Of a DNA stretch of 64,000 bases, positions 9,614-59,815 are shown in pieces. A program made the position numbers and the translations under genes. Origin of the DNA: Acestrorhynchus altus (taxonomy: Eukaryota; Chordata; Actinopteri; Characiformes; Acestrorhynchidae); NCBI GenBank assembly GCA_034509495.1, contig CM067507.1, forward strand, positions 25,287,229-25,351,228. The letters run 5' to 3'. The notes under the pieces were generated by a model. That model searched no databases. It was not told the DNA's origin and saw only the letters and a program-made list of their open reading frames with translations. Each line of letters opens with the position of its first letter. Position 1 is the stretch's first letter.

Positions 9614-11712
9614 CTCACAGTCTGTGTGCAAGTGATATGAGTCAAGGCTGTACGTGGTTATGTCTATGTGCAACTTAAAAACAATGAGGGACAAACAAAA
9701 TGATGGAGGACTTTACTCCACAGAGCTGTAATGCCTGTTTATGATGGTATATTTTGTTTGGTAAGACACAGCATTACTGAGAGTAATTGTATTCTGTTTA
9801 AGCATTGTATTCTGTTTACTAATCCAAAAGTCTACAACTAACTATAAAAACTCTTGGCCTGAGTGCGAGACCCAAGTTGCTCAAATCTAAAGGTCAGTGC
9901 AGAATCATGGAACACAGAGCATTTGGCTCACAGATGGTCTTAGTCTACAATGTTCATGGCAAAAACCTTTTTCTCTCTCTGAAAGCAGCAGCTGTGCAGC
10001 TTTAACTAAAGGAGGCCTTGCATTCTTGCTTAGAGTTCTGAGTATTTAAATTGTGAATGACTCAAATCATAAGTAAGACATTATGCAGGAGTCATCTCTG
10101 TTAATCCCAGTGTATACTGTAACAGTGTTCTCACCGCTTGCTCTGCACAACACAGAAGCTGCCCTTCATCCTCAGTCACGTTGCTGCAACACACAGAAAA
10201 CCAGGACTCAAGCTGGTTGATAGCATTTGCCTGACGAACAATGTAGCCAAAGCCACTTGTAGGTAGTATCTCCTTAGGATATCGAGGGCGTTGTTTACTA
10301 TAACGACAGATGGCTTGAATGTTGTTGTGGTTCGGCCGGGCAAGAGGGAAAGGGATCTTTGGGGGTCCCATGGAACGTGGACGAAACATAGGAGGACCTG
10401 AGAAGTGCAAAAGTGCAAAACTACATATGACATCATCATGAACTCTGAAGCTTCATGAGCCTGTATGAAATTATGCATCTTTGTGGGATGTATGAGTGAC
10501 TGTTAAATTGTGCCATTAACTAGACACTCTCATCATCACCTGCTGAATGGTGTATCAGCATCTCAGGAATATCAACCACATCTTTCCTCTCAATTGGGTC
10601 TACTAGCACAGCTAAACCTGAAATAAAACAATACACATTTATAATAAGTGTGATTATCATTATGCAGTATGTCAGTTATTTCTAATCTAAAGGGGCTGTA
10701 TTAGCAGCACTGGTGGGGCAATTAAAGCCTGGGTTTGTGTGATGACCCTTTGCAATGCGCCAGCTTCCTGTGAAGTAAACTTAGTGTTTGTTTATTCTGA
10801 CTGAAAAGCTGCGAGATTCACATTCTGTAGATGCCATCAAAGAACAAATGGCTATTTAATCATGCAAATGGGTTCTTTAAAGAGATTAAGGAGTTTTTCG
10901 CATCGTGAAAAAGGTTCTTCAAACTGGTGGAGAATGTGCTGTTCTCTACAGAACCATTTTGAAAAGGGTTCTATATAGTTCTACAGTTATTACAATGTAG
11001 CACATAACAATAGAACACTTTATTGTTCTAGAGAAACCAACACATTTTCAATCAGCCCAAATAAACCTTTCATCATGCAAACAACTCTTATATCATGAAA
11101 AAGGTTCTATAAGCATTCATATTTCTATATAGAAACCTTTGTGGTGCTATATAGACCCTTTTCACAATTGTTCTATATAGAACCATACAGCACATTACTC
11201 ATTAAATTGAGGAACCCTTTCATCATGCAAACAACTCTTTCATCATGCACAAAGTTCTTTGAGCATTCATAGTTCTATGCAGAAGTATTTATTTTCTCAA
11301 AAACCCTTGTTTTTTTAAAATGTGTAGAAACCTCTGTGGTGCTATACAGACCCCTTTCACAAAAGTAGAAACACCTTTACTGAAGAACCCTTAATTTTCA
11401 GTGTGCACTGCAGGCAGAAAGTACAGACCTTCATCCAAGTCAATGTATTCGAAGGTAACTTCTCTCTGACTCAGAAAAGGTTCTGAAAAGGTGGGACAGA
11501 ACGTGTGTTAGACAACAACGCACAACCAGATGAATCTGTGCAAGTCTGCATTCTAGTGCATCCAGGCAGGAGACCTCTTATATAATCTCACATTCAGGAA
11601 CAGCTCAAACTCATTCCACACTAAACCGAGCCCTCCGTGCTCCACCACCACAGAGCTCACCTTCCTCCGCCGCCACCGCCAGCACCACCAGCAGGAACAC
11701 GTATCTCCTCAT
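5148..11712 (-). CDS. ecm1: Extracellular matrix protein 1 (ECM1), nine coding exons, 452 aa
   Basis: Secreted cysteine-rich glycoprotein of the extracellular matrix; in mammals it binds perlecan, fibulins and MMP9 and is mutated in lipoid proteinosis. Exons joined on the minus strand: 11712-11661, 11482-11429, 10617-10540, 10397-10135, 8911-8691, 7495-7264, 7091-6865, 5773-5683, 5288-5148. All introns are GT-AG and phases agree throughout (1359 nt). The protein begins with a signal peptide (MRRYVFLLVVLAVAA). Two FP(L/P)xRP...NI..IC modules follow at about residues 70-222 and 230-376. Both carry CC and FC doublets spaced as in the ECM1/serum-albumin-like double-loop pattern (SVCC, DFCDEEF, FCC; KQCC, DFCTDW, DCC). 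A third half-module (KQCCRS, ACTHPIW, ENCC) lies at about 377-430. Human ECM1 is 540 aa; this one lacks its long Pro/Gln-rich N-terminal stretch. Teleosts have ecm1 duplicates, so the a/b suffix is left open. rorc lies upstream on the same strand. Confidence 0.96.
5683..5773 (-). CDS. ecm1: ecm1 coding exon 8
   Basis: 91 nt, entered in phase 2 and left in phase 0. Acceptor TTTCTTTTAG, donor CAG|GTGCAT. It encodes EPWWIFASDLFKQCCRSVKE with a CC doublet. Confidence 0.93.
5830..5942. repeat. Composite (CT)n-(TA)n-poly(T) tract
   Basis: (CT)n at about 5830-5860, (TA)n to about 5900, then a T run of more than 20 at about 5917-5942, inside ecm1 intron 7. Confidence 0.9.
6865..7091 (-). CDS. ecm1: ecm1 coding exon 7
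   Basis: 227 nt. Acceptor CTGCTATAG, donor AAG|GTAAGA. It encodes the second half of module 2: WKMMVDDFCTDWMNADLNQF, then DCC and NCF. It starts with the same WK codons as exon 5, so the duplicated modules share intron positions. Confidence 0.95.
7264..7495 (-). CDS. ecm1: ecm1 coding exon 6
   Basis: 232 nt, entered in phase 2. It encodes module 2 first half: IVFPPGRPVSDNIESICANH ... FKQCCKKRKD. The donor AAG|GTTTGT is clear. The acceptor chosen is GATTGCTCCCAG (exon from 7495) because it restores phase; its pyrimidine tract is weak, so the exon start could shift by a few codons. Confidence 0.88.
7680..7830. repeat. AGAACC-rich repeat remnant in ecm1 intron 5
   Basis: Recurrent GAAGGTTCC and CACAGAACCT motifs resemble the larger blocks at 10.86-11.4 kb and 60.33-60.77 kb. 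Probably a decayed non-autonomous DNA element; the family is not identified. Confidence 0.45.
7952..8390 (+). mobile_element. MITE-like element (CACTATATGGACAAAAG family), SINE-interrupted
   Basis: Begins CACTATATGGACAAAAGTA and continues TTGGGACACCTGC, a signature seen at six places in this window. The internal GATGATCACCACCTCACCTC block is shared with the 51.7-52.06 kb copy. A SINE-like core interrupts it near 8140-8206. Located in ecm1 intron 5. Confidence 0.65.
8137..8206 (+). mobile_element. SINE-like core repeat
   Basis: Contains the actinopterygian repeat core GCATTTAGCAGACGCCCTTA followed by TCCAGAGCGACTTACA, a motif shared by many fish SINE/LINE tails. It is nested in the MITE-like element. 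Confidence 0.7.
8500..8600 (+). mobile_element. LINE 3' end with (ATCT/AATCT)n tail
   Basis: TTCCCAGCGGGAACCCTCC then GATCAATAAAGTTCTATCTA and an AATCT-repeat tail, the terminal signature of a fish LINE (Rex-like; the exact family is not resolved). Confidence 0.65.
8691..8911 (-). CDS. ecm1: ecm1 coding exon 5
   Basis: 221 nt, phase 0 in and 2 out. Acceptor CTGTATTACAG, donor AAAAG|GTTTGT. It encodes WKKSLSDFCDEEFSIKTSHY then FCC and TCFEKE, the second half of module 1. The DFCDxEFSIKT string is very close to mammalian ECM1 and is one of the best family identifiers here. Confidence 0.96.
9567..9611. repeat. (GA)n microsatellite
   Basis: About 45 nt of uninterrupted GA in ecm1 intron 4. Confidence 0.97.
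10135..10397 (-). CDS. ecm1: ecm1 coding exon 4
   Basis: 263 nt, phase 1 in and 0 out. Donor GCG|GTGAGA. It encodes PFPLARPNHNNIQAICRYSK, then the SVCC and LLCC cysteine doublets: module 1 first half. The (F/P)FPxxRPxxxNIxxIC opening is the ECM1 repeat hallmark. Confidence 0.96.
10540..10617 (-). CDS. ecm1: ecm1 coding exon 3
   Basis: 78 nt, phase 1 in and out. Acceptor TTTATTTCAG, donor CAG|GTGATG. It encodes the acidic linker LAVLVDPIERKDVVDIPEML. Confidence 0.88.
10860..11400. repeat. GGTTCTATATAGAACC-rich interspersed repeat, ecm1 intron 2
   Basis: Many copies and half-copies of the palindromic motif GGTTCTATATAGAACC together with CTTTCATCATGCA and AGAACCCTT phrases. It is internally repetitive (CATCATGCAAACAACTC occurs at about 11070 and 11223). 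The organisation suggests a non-autonomous DNA element that has partly duplicated itself. A related block lies upstream of rorc. Confidence 0.6.
11429..11482 (-). CDS. ecm1: ecm1 coding exon 2
   Basis: 54 nt, phase 1 in and out. Acceptor CACCTTTTCAG, donor GAAG|GTCTGT. It encodes PFLSQREVTFEYIDLDE just after the signal peptide. Confidence 0.85.
11661..11712 (-). CDS. ecm1: ecm1 coding exon 1, signal peptide
   Basis: ATG at 11712 followed by R-R-Y and an eleven-residue hydrophobic run, then E-E at the predicted cleavage zone. Donor GAAG|GTGAGC after 11661. The start is chosen because this ATG directly opens a typical secretory signal and the exon ends in the phase exon 2 needs. Confidence 0.93.
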
Positions 11713-11900
11713 CGCTGCTGCTGCGCGCTTCGTCCGCTGCTGTCCGAGGGCTCTCCACACTGCGGCTCCTCGGCCTTTTCTACAGCGCTCGCTCAGGCAT
11801 GTCCGCTACTGCGCATGCGCAACCGCTTCAGCTTTCGCTTTGTATGGGTTGTTGTTGTTACGATAATAAATGACGTAGAAACGCACCCAAAGCGCCACTA
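11713..11900 (-). promoter_or_regulatory. ecm1 promoter region with NRF1-type palindrome
   Basis: CpG-enriched stretch just upstream of the ecm1 start. It contains the perfect palindrome TGCGCATGCGCA at 11810-11821, the NRF1 consensus, about 100 bp upstream of the ATG. I see no clear TATA box. Confidence 0.55.
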
Positions 11901-12770
11901 CCACGTCGAAAGCCTACCAGACATTTGGTCAAGTCCAAAAGTATTCATGTAAACATGTTGAAGTCTGTGAGACTCTGTAAACAGTCTGTTTACAACACTT
12001 TGTTATCTTTATTATATTGTTTTTGTGCATATCTCTTCTTCTCAAAGAGAACACAACAAAACATATGATATTCAAATGTGTTACAGACAAGAGTTTAAAA
12101 CAGGGGCGTCGAGCCATTTTTAGTCTCAGCACCCAAAAAATATTTTTTTCTGTGATAACCTCCTTCAACATAAACAACCAATCAGCTTGCTGGTTCCAGT
12201 AAAATTAGAGATAAGGTTCCACCTTCAACTTTAAGAATTTGACTCATTTGTGTTCTTTTCTCTCTTGTATTCTCTTCTATCCTCCAATCCTGTTTTTTTT
12301 TTGTTTTTTTTTTGGAAAATTCTTTCCATTTGTTGGTAATTTCTAAATTCCTGGTCTTTAACCTGGAGTTCAGGTTACACAAAGAGCTATTTTGAACTAT
12401 TGGACAGTTCTACCCATGCACTTTCTATTGTCACTGAAGTTCAAGCTCATACAGTTTTGTCTGTTTGTGATTTATTGTTGTCTTTCATTCTTTTGAGACT
12501 CCTCCCTTCCATTCATATTTAACACTGTGTCTGTACACATCACCAAAAATTATTTTCATTTTTGTACTGTTTGTAAAGAAAGAAATTATGGTGATCACTG
12601 TAAATGAGTGAAAACAGCATAAAAACACACACCCACAACCTTTGAATGTTCACCCATGACAGCATTTTCAAAGGAGCCTGATTTAGTAGGAAAACCAAAT
12701 GGAGCTACAGAGTCTCAGTGACAGCAGGGAAAGGCAGAATCAATCACACTGGCCATATGTGCACCTGTAC
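11901..12770. other. Spacer upstream of ecm1
   Basis: AT-rich, with a poly(T)/poly(A) tract near 12292-12315. No gene or clear repeat family is visible. Confidence 0.45.
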
Positions 12771-12774
12771 CTCT

Positions 12775-13577
12775 AGGGTAAACAGAGGAGAACTTTCCAG
12801 AAGGACAACCATTTCTGCAGCATTCCATCAATAGGTCTGTTAGGCCAGATAGAAGCCACTCCTCAGTAAAGCACCTAAAGAATCTCAGACCATGAAAAAT
12901 TATTGAAAATATTGTACTGAATGCCAAGCCTCATGTCTGCAGGAAACCAGGCACTGCTCATCACCATGCCATTACAATTCCTACAGTGAAGCAAGGTGGT
13001 GGCAGCATTATGCTGTGGGGATATTTTTCTGCAGCAGGAACTGTAGTGATGTACCAATAGATCCTTGATGATAACCTGCTCCAGAGCACTCTGGAATTTA
13101 GACTGGGACAAAGGATTATCTTCCAACAGGACAACGACCCTAACCACACAGCCAAGATAACAAAGGAGTGGAATCGGGATAACTCTGAACTCTAATTCTA
13201 ATTGAACATTTCTGGAGATGTCTAAAAATAGCTGTGCACCATTGGTCCCCATCCAATTGATGAAGCTTGAGAGGTTCTGCAAAGAAGAATGGGAGAAACT
13301 TCCAAGCTTGTAGCATCATACTTAAAAACACTTGTGGCTGTAATTGCTTCAACAAAGTATTGAGCAAAAGCTGTGAATATTTTTGTACATGTTATATTTT
13401 AGAATTTTTTTTAATTAATTTTGTAAAGATTTTAAACAAACCTTTCTCACTTTGTCATTGTGGGGTATTGTGTGTAGAAATTTAGGGGTAAGTGATGTGA
13501 ATCCATTTTGAAATAAGGCTGTAACATAAGAAAATGTGCAAAAAGTGAAGTGCTGTGAATACTTTCTGGATGCACTC
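12775..13577 (+). mobile_element. Tc1-like transposon, 5'-truncated, decayed
   Basis: Plus-strand remains of a Tc1/mariner transposase. The readable phrases KPHVCRKPGTAHHHAITIPT, GGGSIMLWGYFSA and FQQDNDPNHTAKITKEW correspond to the catalytic D,D34E region. Stops and frame breaks interrupt it. It ends in the right terminal inverted repeat, ...GAATACTTTCTGGATGCACT. The 5' TIR and DNA-binding domain are missing. Same family as the elements at 20.3 and 41.6 kb. Confidence 0.92.
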
Positions 13578-13740
13578 CCAAGTGCTACACGGGAGTGTTC
13601 CACATAACACAATGTATTCTGAGGAAAAAGCATTTCCTGTTCTTCGCTCAAGAATGGATTAATATAAGTGATATTTACCAAAACAACTGCATTCTTCCTC
13701 AGAATATTGTGTTAAGTGGAACAGCACTCAAGAGGCTCTC
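13578..13740. mobile_element. Palindromic MITE-like element
   Basis: Imperfect inverted repeat. The left arm has GTGTTCCACATAACACAATG near 13595 and the right arm has ATATTGTGTTAAGTGGAACA near 13703, with ATTCTGAGGAA/TTCCTCAGAAT inside. It lies directly against the Tc1 right end. Confidence 0.6.
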
Positions 13741-13784
13741 CACTCTGGCCAATAGCAATCATTCAGAAATCTTTCTGCTTAGGG

Positions 13785-13870
13785 TCACTGTGGGACTGGA
13801 GCTGGAATCATTAAGCACAAGGTAAGATGTCCCCTTGGACAGGTTTCCAGTCCATTGCAGGATAGCCATA
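13785..13870 (+). repeat. Fragment of common fish interspersed repeat
   Basis: Contains CTTGGACAGGTTTCCAGTCC and ATTGCAGGATAGCC, matching the interior of the repeat seen more fully at 33.39-33.75 kb. Confidence 0.5.
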
Positions 13871-14595
13871 ATTTAAAAAAAAACCATATTATTCACTGGT
13901 CATTTCTTAAGCTGTAACTGAAATGACATAAATATTGATGATGTATTTCCTGTCATATTTAGCACTGGTCATATGTGGGCACTGAAAATGCTGAAAATGA
14001 TGTTTTTCAAGGTCACTGCTTTTAAGACATTTCCCTTCAAAATTGGCCAATACATTGCACAACAAATCAGTAATGATGAAATAATTCAAAAGAAATGCTT
14101 CCATTATGGATGATGTGTGCTGGTATGACTATGTGTAGATTAACTGTTGTCAACAAATACTAACTGAAGCAAATATTTTGTATTTAATGGTGTTACAGAA
14201 TTCAACATTTTTATTTACATTACATTTAGTTTTTCATTAAATGTACTTTTTATTGGGCCTGTTTACATGAATACCCCATTTAGAAAATCTCAGCTGACTG
14301 TAATGACATAGATGTTTTGGATTATTTATTTATTTCGATAAGACAAAGAAACTGTGTCTGTACTAAATATGCATCTGAAAATACATGATGTTTTATTTGT
14401 GATAATACTGATTACAATGTTAGATTGCTGAACACACTATCGCTTGTGGAAAAGTGGAAAAGATTAGGAGTTAGAGAGGAAGGTCAGAGATTCATTCATG
14501 TGGTGAGGAGATACAGTATGACCACTCCATTTAGATGCCAATAACATTGCACATTATCAGCCTGACTGTTCTTTTCTGCATTTGGAGCAAATAAT
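13871..14595. other. AT-rich spacer
   Basis: No gene-like ORF and no recognisable repeat. Confidence 0.4.
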
Positions 14596-14790
14596 CCAGT
14601 CAGGTCAAGTCAAATTCATTTGTATATCACTTTACTAACTGATATTGGACTAGGGGCCAGTGAACACACATGCCTGCTGGAGCAGTAGGCAGTCCTATCC
14701 TCAGCCCCCTCAGGGGAGTGAAGTGCCTTGCTCAAGGGCACCTCAGTCATGTCCTGTCAGGACAGTCCCCTGATAAGTAGAGGTGTACTG
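14596..14790 (+). mobile_element. SINE/LINE-tail-like repeat
   Basis: Opens with CAGGTCAAGTCAAATTCATT (the CAAGTCAAATTTATTTGTAT-type core) and contains GTGCCTTGCTCAAGGGCACC, both common in fish interspersed repeats. Confidence 0.55.
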
Positions 14791-15059
14791 ATAATCATTA
14801 ATATGCTGAACATATATCCATGTGCTGCTACATCAGGATGATGTAAAGGTGTATAGTGCAGCAGATGCAAGCAATCCCAACAGTCTCCCATCATGATCAA
14901 GCCAGTATGTGCTATAAACACAACATTCACTCAGCTGGAAGTTGTAAACTATGTCAATAAAGATAACAAGAACTCGAATGAATGAACCTCTTCTGTGGAG
15001 AGGTTGTATCTGAGCAGACAGGACTGTAACCCAACTCCAAACACACCATTAAATGCCTG

Positions 15060-15065
<6 letters not shown>

Positions 15066-15127
<62 letters not shown>
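15066..15127. repeat. (CA)n microsatellite
   Basis: About 62 nt, uninterrupted. A second, shorter (CA)n lies at about 15497-15522. Confidence 0.97.
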
Positions 15128-15129
<2 letters not shown>

Positions 15130-15774
15130 AAAAAACATAGCTCCTGCACTTGACTCAACAGCCAACTCTCTGGATCTGAATCCCATAGAGAATATTGATA
15201 TTAAATTATTATATTAAAAATATTAAAGCAACCTGGGCTTCTGTAACATCTCAGCAGTGCCACAATCTGATAACCACCATGTGATAATTCACTATAAAGT
15301 ATTGAGTGTATAAATAAACAGAATTGCCAGAAATTGAATGTTTATGTATTGTACATCCTTTTCTGTTTGATATTATGAAATGTGCTAATAATTTGAGAAA
15401 ACAAATTTCAGATTTTCATGAGCTAGAAGCCATACTGAAAAAAACAAAAACAAAAAACAAACAAACAAAAAACAATATTTCACATTACAAGTAGAAACAC
15501 ACACACACACACACACACACACTGGCAATAACCTTCTCACTACAGTGGTTGTTAATCTGGTGTTTTGTCTCCTAGGAAAGTGCAGTGTTTATTGAGGACC
15601 CATGGTTACATACCCATTTCTAACAAACACAGACATGACTAACATACTTTTACTGCCTGAGTCTGATTTTCTCCAGTGCTAAGAGGAGGAGAGAGAGCTG
15701 TTGCAATTAGTACCAGTCATTCCATCACAACCGTAAAAAATGGTGGGTAGGTTCTTTTAATCATTAGTTGTACT

Positions 15775-15940
15775 TACCGTATTTTCTGGACTATAAGCCG
15801 CTACTTTTTTCCGCGCTTTAAACCATGCAGCTTATAATGAGGTGCAGATTTTCTTCTTATTTTCCAGGGGTTTTTTTTACTTTTTAAACTGTTGGTGCGG
15901 CTTGTATTCCAGTGCGGCTTATAGTCTGGAAAATACAGTA
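15775..15940. mobile_element. MITE with TACCGTATTTTCTGGACTAT termini, copy 1
   Basis: Starts TACCGTATTTTCTGGACTAT and ends with the near-perfect reverse complement ATAGTCTGGAAAATACAGTA. About 166 bp with T-rich internal sequence and no coding capacity. TA ends suggest a mariner-type target. Confidence 0.75.
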
Positions 15941-16020
15941 TATTAGGTTTGTGATTAGATGTTGCTTTATGTAACTTTATGAAATAAAAAAATGTGGATG
16001 TAAATATTTATTTATTTATG

Positions 16021-16185
16021 TAAGTCCACCCATCAGCAATAACATTATGAGCAGCTGCTGTGTCTGATGCACAACATGCATGGCCACCATGTCAGTGTCA
16101 CTGCAGTGCTGACAATGACCCACCACCCACACAATACCTGCTCTGTGGTGGCCCTGTAGGGTCGTAGATTGTGACGTGTGGAATG
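16021..16185. repeat. Interspersed repeat fragment (CAGCTGCTGTGTCTGA type)
   Basis: Contains GCAGCTGCTGTGTCTGATGC, CAGTGTCACTGCAGTGCTGA and ACCTGCTCTGTGGTGGCCCT, phrases shared with other fish repeats and with fragments at about 45.03 and 57.64 kb in this window. Confidence 0.6.
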
Positions 16186-17102
16186 GGATCAAGGGATCCC
16201 TTTATGTGTTTATTTTAAAAAAAGGTGGCCTTTCTCAGCCTAAAGGCTCCACATGTGAGCATAAAGAAACAAAGAAAATGAACACATGAATTAAAATGGT
16301 TCAACAAGCAGGTTTCAACGTAGGGCTACTGCAAAATTTTTTTACATGTGTACATATGATTTAAAATGTGCCACATATGACCATATTATCAGATATCCAA
16401 ATAGGTCAAGCCGGGGATGTGTGCTAAGCTGAAATCTAACCCAGTTAAAATCTCCATAAAGACTTGGGGAAAATTACTTAATTTAACTTAATTAAAGTGT
16501 TTGTCGACAAAGCTATGCTATGGTATACTGTATGCCTTGCTACTTTAATCTTGTGAGCTGTGGTGTTTACAGGCAAACAAACAAAAACAAAAAAGTTTGC
16601 AAGCTCACCATAACAGACTTTAAAAATTATTTTAAGTAGTGTCTAAATCCAACTCTGAGCATTTCCCCACCCCAACCCGTTGCTGAAAAAGTACAGAGAA
16701 GAAAAAGATTTGTTTTGTGGAGAGTTAGCAAGTAATGCCTGATTGGATAGGTGTTTAATGAAGGGAATTGTTGCTTACAAGAACTCCTACAAGCTCTGAC
16801 TGGGATCAGTCTAACTCATCCAGTAAAAAAAGCTTATTTGCAGCAGTTGCACCACATTTCCTGTGTAGTTATTACTTATGGAACAAAAGGTCACAGTGTT
16901 AGTCATGAGCTCTGAACCAAGGAACTGTTTGAGGCTTTTGATAAAAGATTCCAGATGTCAACTAAGCCTACAACAAACTTTCCCTGAAATCAGATTCAGT
17001 TATACAAACAACTGTGAGGGGAAAAAGCCCTTGAGAGCCTTGATGAGAAATATGTATTTAAGGGCTTATTTACGTTCTGAATATGCTGTGAAACAAAACA
17101 AA

Positions 17103-17224
17103 TACCGTATTTTCTGGACTATAAGCCGCTACTTTTTTTCCATGCTTTAAACCATGTGGCTTACAATTAGGTGCAACTTTTTCTTCTTTTCCAGGGTGCG
17201 GCATATAGTCCGGAAAATATGGTA
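17103..17224. mobile_element. MITE with TACCGTATTTTCTGGACTAT termini, copy 2
   Basis: Shorter (about 122 bp) sister of the 15775-15940 element. Left end identical for 20 nt; right end ATAGTCCGGAAAATATGGTA. It may have lost about 45 internal bases. Confidence 0.75.
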
Positions 17225-18270
17225 ATAATAAAAATACATAGTGCCTTCCATCACATCTGTCCTCTTAGAGAGATGTCATGTGAAGACAAATCAACTTGCA
17301 GAGAATCTTTCACACATATTATTATGTATTAAAGAGTATATAGTACAAAACAGTATATAGTCTCATGACGATGGCTTTTCTAGTGCCTGCAGAAAAGGAG
17401 TTTGAAATCAAGTACTGTGCTAGACTAAAAGCTTATTCCAGCCAACCAGCTAGAATCTTTTCAGCTTGCTAATCTAGCTGGCCTTTCTCTCTGCTGAGAG
17501 GAAAACAGCAACACTATTCAGTGAGACCCAAAAATAATTACAAAACATATTTTTTATGTTCAATGGCTTAAATCGGCAGTAAACCTTCTTGATGATGTAA
17601 ATCAGCCAGTTAAAACAAAGTTCTTCATTTCCCATAAGCTCTCCATAAAAGAAATTAAACTGTATTTCATTCTAAGGCAAAATAACAACATCGTGAAAAG
17701 GTTTGTAAAGCCCAACCAAAGTCACATTGAAATCAAGAGAATGAGAAATGTCTTTGTTTATTCACATATTTATTTGTCTTTTCCTCAACATAGCAAGTCA
17801 CTATTGTTAGGGAGAAGAAAAAAGTCAACAAAATTAAACGAAAAAGCATAAATCTTCCAACATCAACAAAAGATATAGATTAACAACAACTAGGAAATCA
17901 CAGCAAAAGAATTCACAGCAATATGTAAGTTAAATGGCAAGAGAACCAGGACTCCCTGAAGACATATTCCACACTCTTATAAAACAGTCCATAAACATTC
18001 ATGAGTGCTAACATGATCAAAGCTACCATAGGTTGTATTATGTCATTACACTGGCACTGAAACTGCACACTGCCTTTTAAAACCTGTGACAAGGTTTTAA
18101 CAGAGGTTGTGTGACCAGTAAGCTTATGTGCCTAATGACGTCAGCTACAATTTTTCATTATTATAATAAAGTCACTAGTAGCACAGAATTGCTCGAAACT
18201 AATGATAAACTGGGCTGGATCTGGGCTGAAGCCTCCACAGAAAAATATAGTGGAAATGTTGCTTTGAAGT
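17225..18270. other. AT-rich spacer between repeats
   Basis: No gene, RNA or recognisable element. Confidence 0.4.
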
Positions 18271-18271
18271 G

Positions 18272-18594
18272 AACTATATGTCCAAAAGTTTAGAGACAAC
18301 TTCCCCAAAGTTTCCTCTAAAATCAAGTGTGATGGTAGAGAGTTCTCTCAGCCTCAACTCTTGTGGGAATGCTTTATGCTAGATGTTGGAACTTTGCTGC
18401 ATTTAAATTTAGACGGTATAACCAAAATATATAAGGACGTCCTTACAGATCACTGCAAAGCAGAGCACTTTTAGTTATATAATTATTAAAATTATAATAT
18501 GGAGGATGGGGGTACTGGAACATTTTATGAATTGAAATGTAATACTGATGTATGGATAGATGTACATAAATATATGTAAAAGAAAAAAAGAAAA

Positions 18595-18630
<36 letters not shown>

Positions 18631-18879
18631 AATAAATAAATACTGGGCTTCCTAAGAAAAGTAAAAGGTATCAGGGTGATCACATTTAACCAATCACAGC
18701 ACAATTCCACAAGTTCAAAACAACCAAAAAACACCATTCATGAATTATGCTATTAAATATTTAAAATTTATACAAAATTCCAATTAAATATGTATTTCAC
18801 ATAACAAATTACCATCTATGTCATCAATGCACAAATGTATAATTGGAAAAACTGCCTGGACCCTTTTGGACATATAGTG
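18272..18879. mobile_element. MITE-like element with ACTATATGTCCAAAAGTT termini
   Basis: Left end ACTATATGTCCAAAAGTTTA; right end CCCTTTTGGACATATAGTGT is its inverted counterpart. About 608 bp, with an internal (GAAA)n tract at about 18597-18632. Member of the family seen at 7.95, 32.9, 49.97, 51.7 and 56.75 kb. Confidence 0.7.
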
Positions 18880-19017
18880 TAACTGGAACTGAGTATTTTG
18901 TGAGGCTTGAAACTTATCATTTTGATTGAATGAAATCAAGAGATTCTAGTCAGGCCTTAAAATATTGCATTTAAAAGTACAATTGTGAAATATATCAAAA
19001 ATCTGATAAGAAACAAA

Positions 19018-19023
19018 TTTATT
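19018..19023 (-). terminator. Candidate rorc polyadenylation signal
   Basis: AATAAA on the minus strand about 850 nt past the rorc stop. No closer canonical AATAAA is seen. The choice is tentative. Confidence 0.25.
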
Positions 19024-19802
19024 TAATGCAGTTTGTGCAGTCATTCATCATTCAAATTCAAGTGTAGATCACCTAAACCAACTTAGCCTCCAATAGCTGC
19101 TCTAGTTCTTTACATAGCCTGAGAACGGAGGACTGAAATTGACAAAATGAAGAGAATAGACTAACAATATATTAATATAGAATGTTCCGCTCACAGAGAA
19201 AGAACATTTCATGGCAATGTAATCAATGTAAGATTTTCAGTGCTATGGTAGAAGGATGGATTGCCCTCTCTTCAGATTCTCCCTCTGCAGGTTCAGGACA
19301 AGCAAAAATGTGTCACAGCAGACCTGATGCTGTCATGATTGTGCAAAACTCTGGAACCTGATGTGGAGTTTGATTCAAGTAGTTTAAGTTCAATGCAAAG
19401 GTCCACTGTGGAACGATTCACAAATAATCCAGTGGCTTAATATTGAACAGAGCCAGGAGCCGTTTTTTCAGGATGTCAGCAAGACAAGAACAATTGTTTA
19501 TATATCATGATCAGATATACAGTATTATCAGTTGTGAACAACCTATAAAACACAACTTCAATTAAGCTCAAAGTTTTACACTATCAAAAATACTATCACG
19601 GCTGAGTAGCTTAATATTTGTATCAATACTATCTGCTTCAAACTACAAAAGAGCATCTGCTCAAAAATACAGACTCATGTATACTTGTATTTCTTTTGAC
19701 ATTATGTTCTGTTACTGTCAGAATTACAAAAATATATTCATTCTCTTCATAAGGTACAGTGTACATTTAAGACATATTGATTATAATCTCTATTAATAAA
19801 TG

Positions 19803-19805
<3 letters not shown>

Positions 19806-19872
<67 letters not shown>
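19806..19872. repeat. (GT)n microsatellite at the rorc stop codon
   Basis: About 65 nt. On the rorc sense strand it is (CA)n beginning a few bases after the TAA at 19874-19876, so the 3' UTR opens with CA repeats. Confidence 0.97.

Positions 19873-59815
<39,943 letters not shown>

Noticed and set aside
10176..10478. Alternative minus ORF overlapping ecm1 exon 4
   Set aside because: The frame used by the ECM1 module (PFPLARP...SVCC) is the other one and is phase-consistent with the flanking exons.
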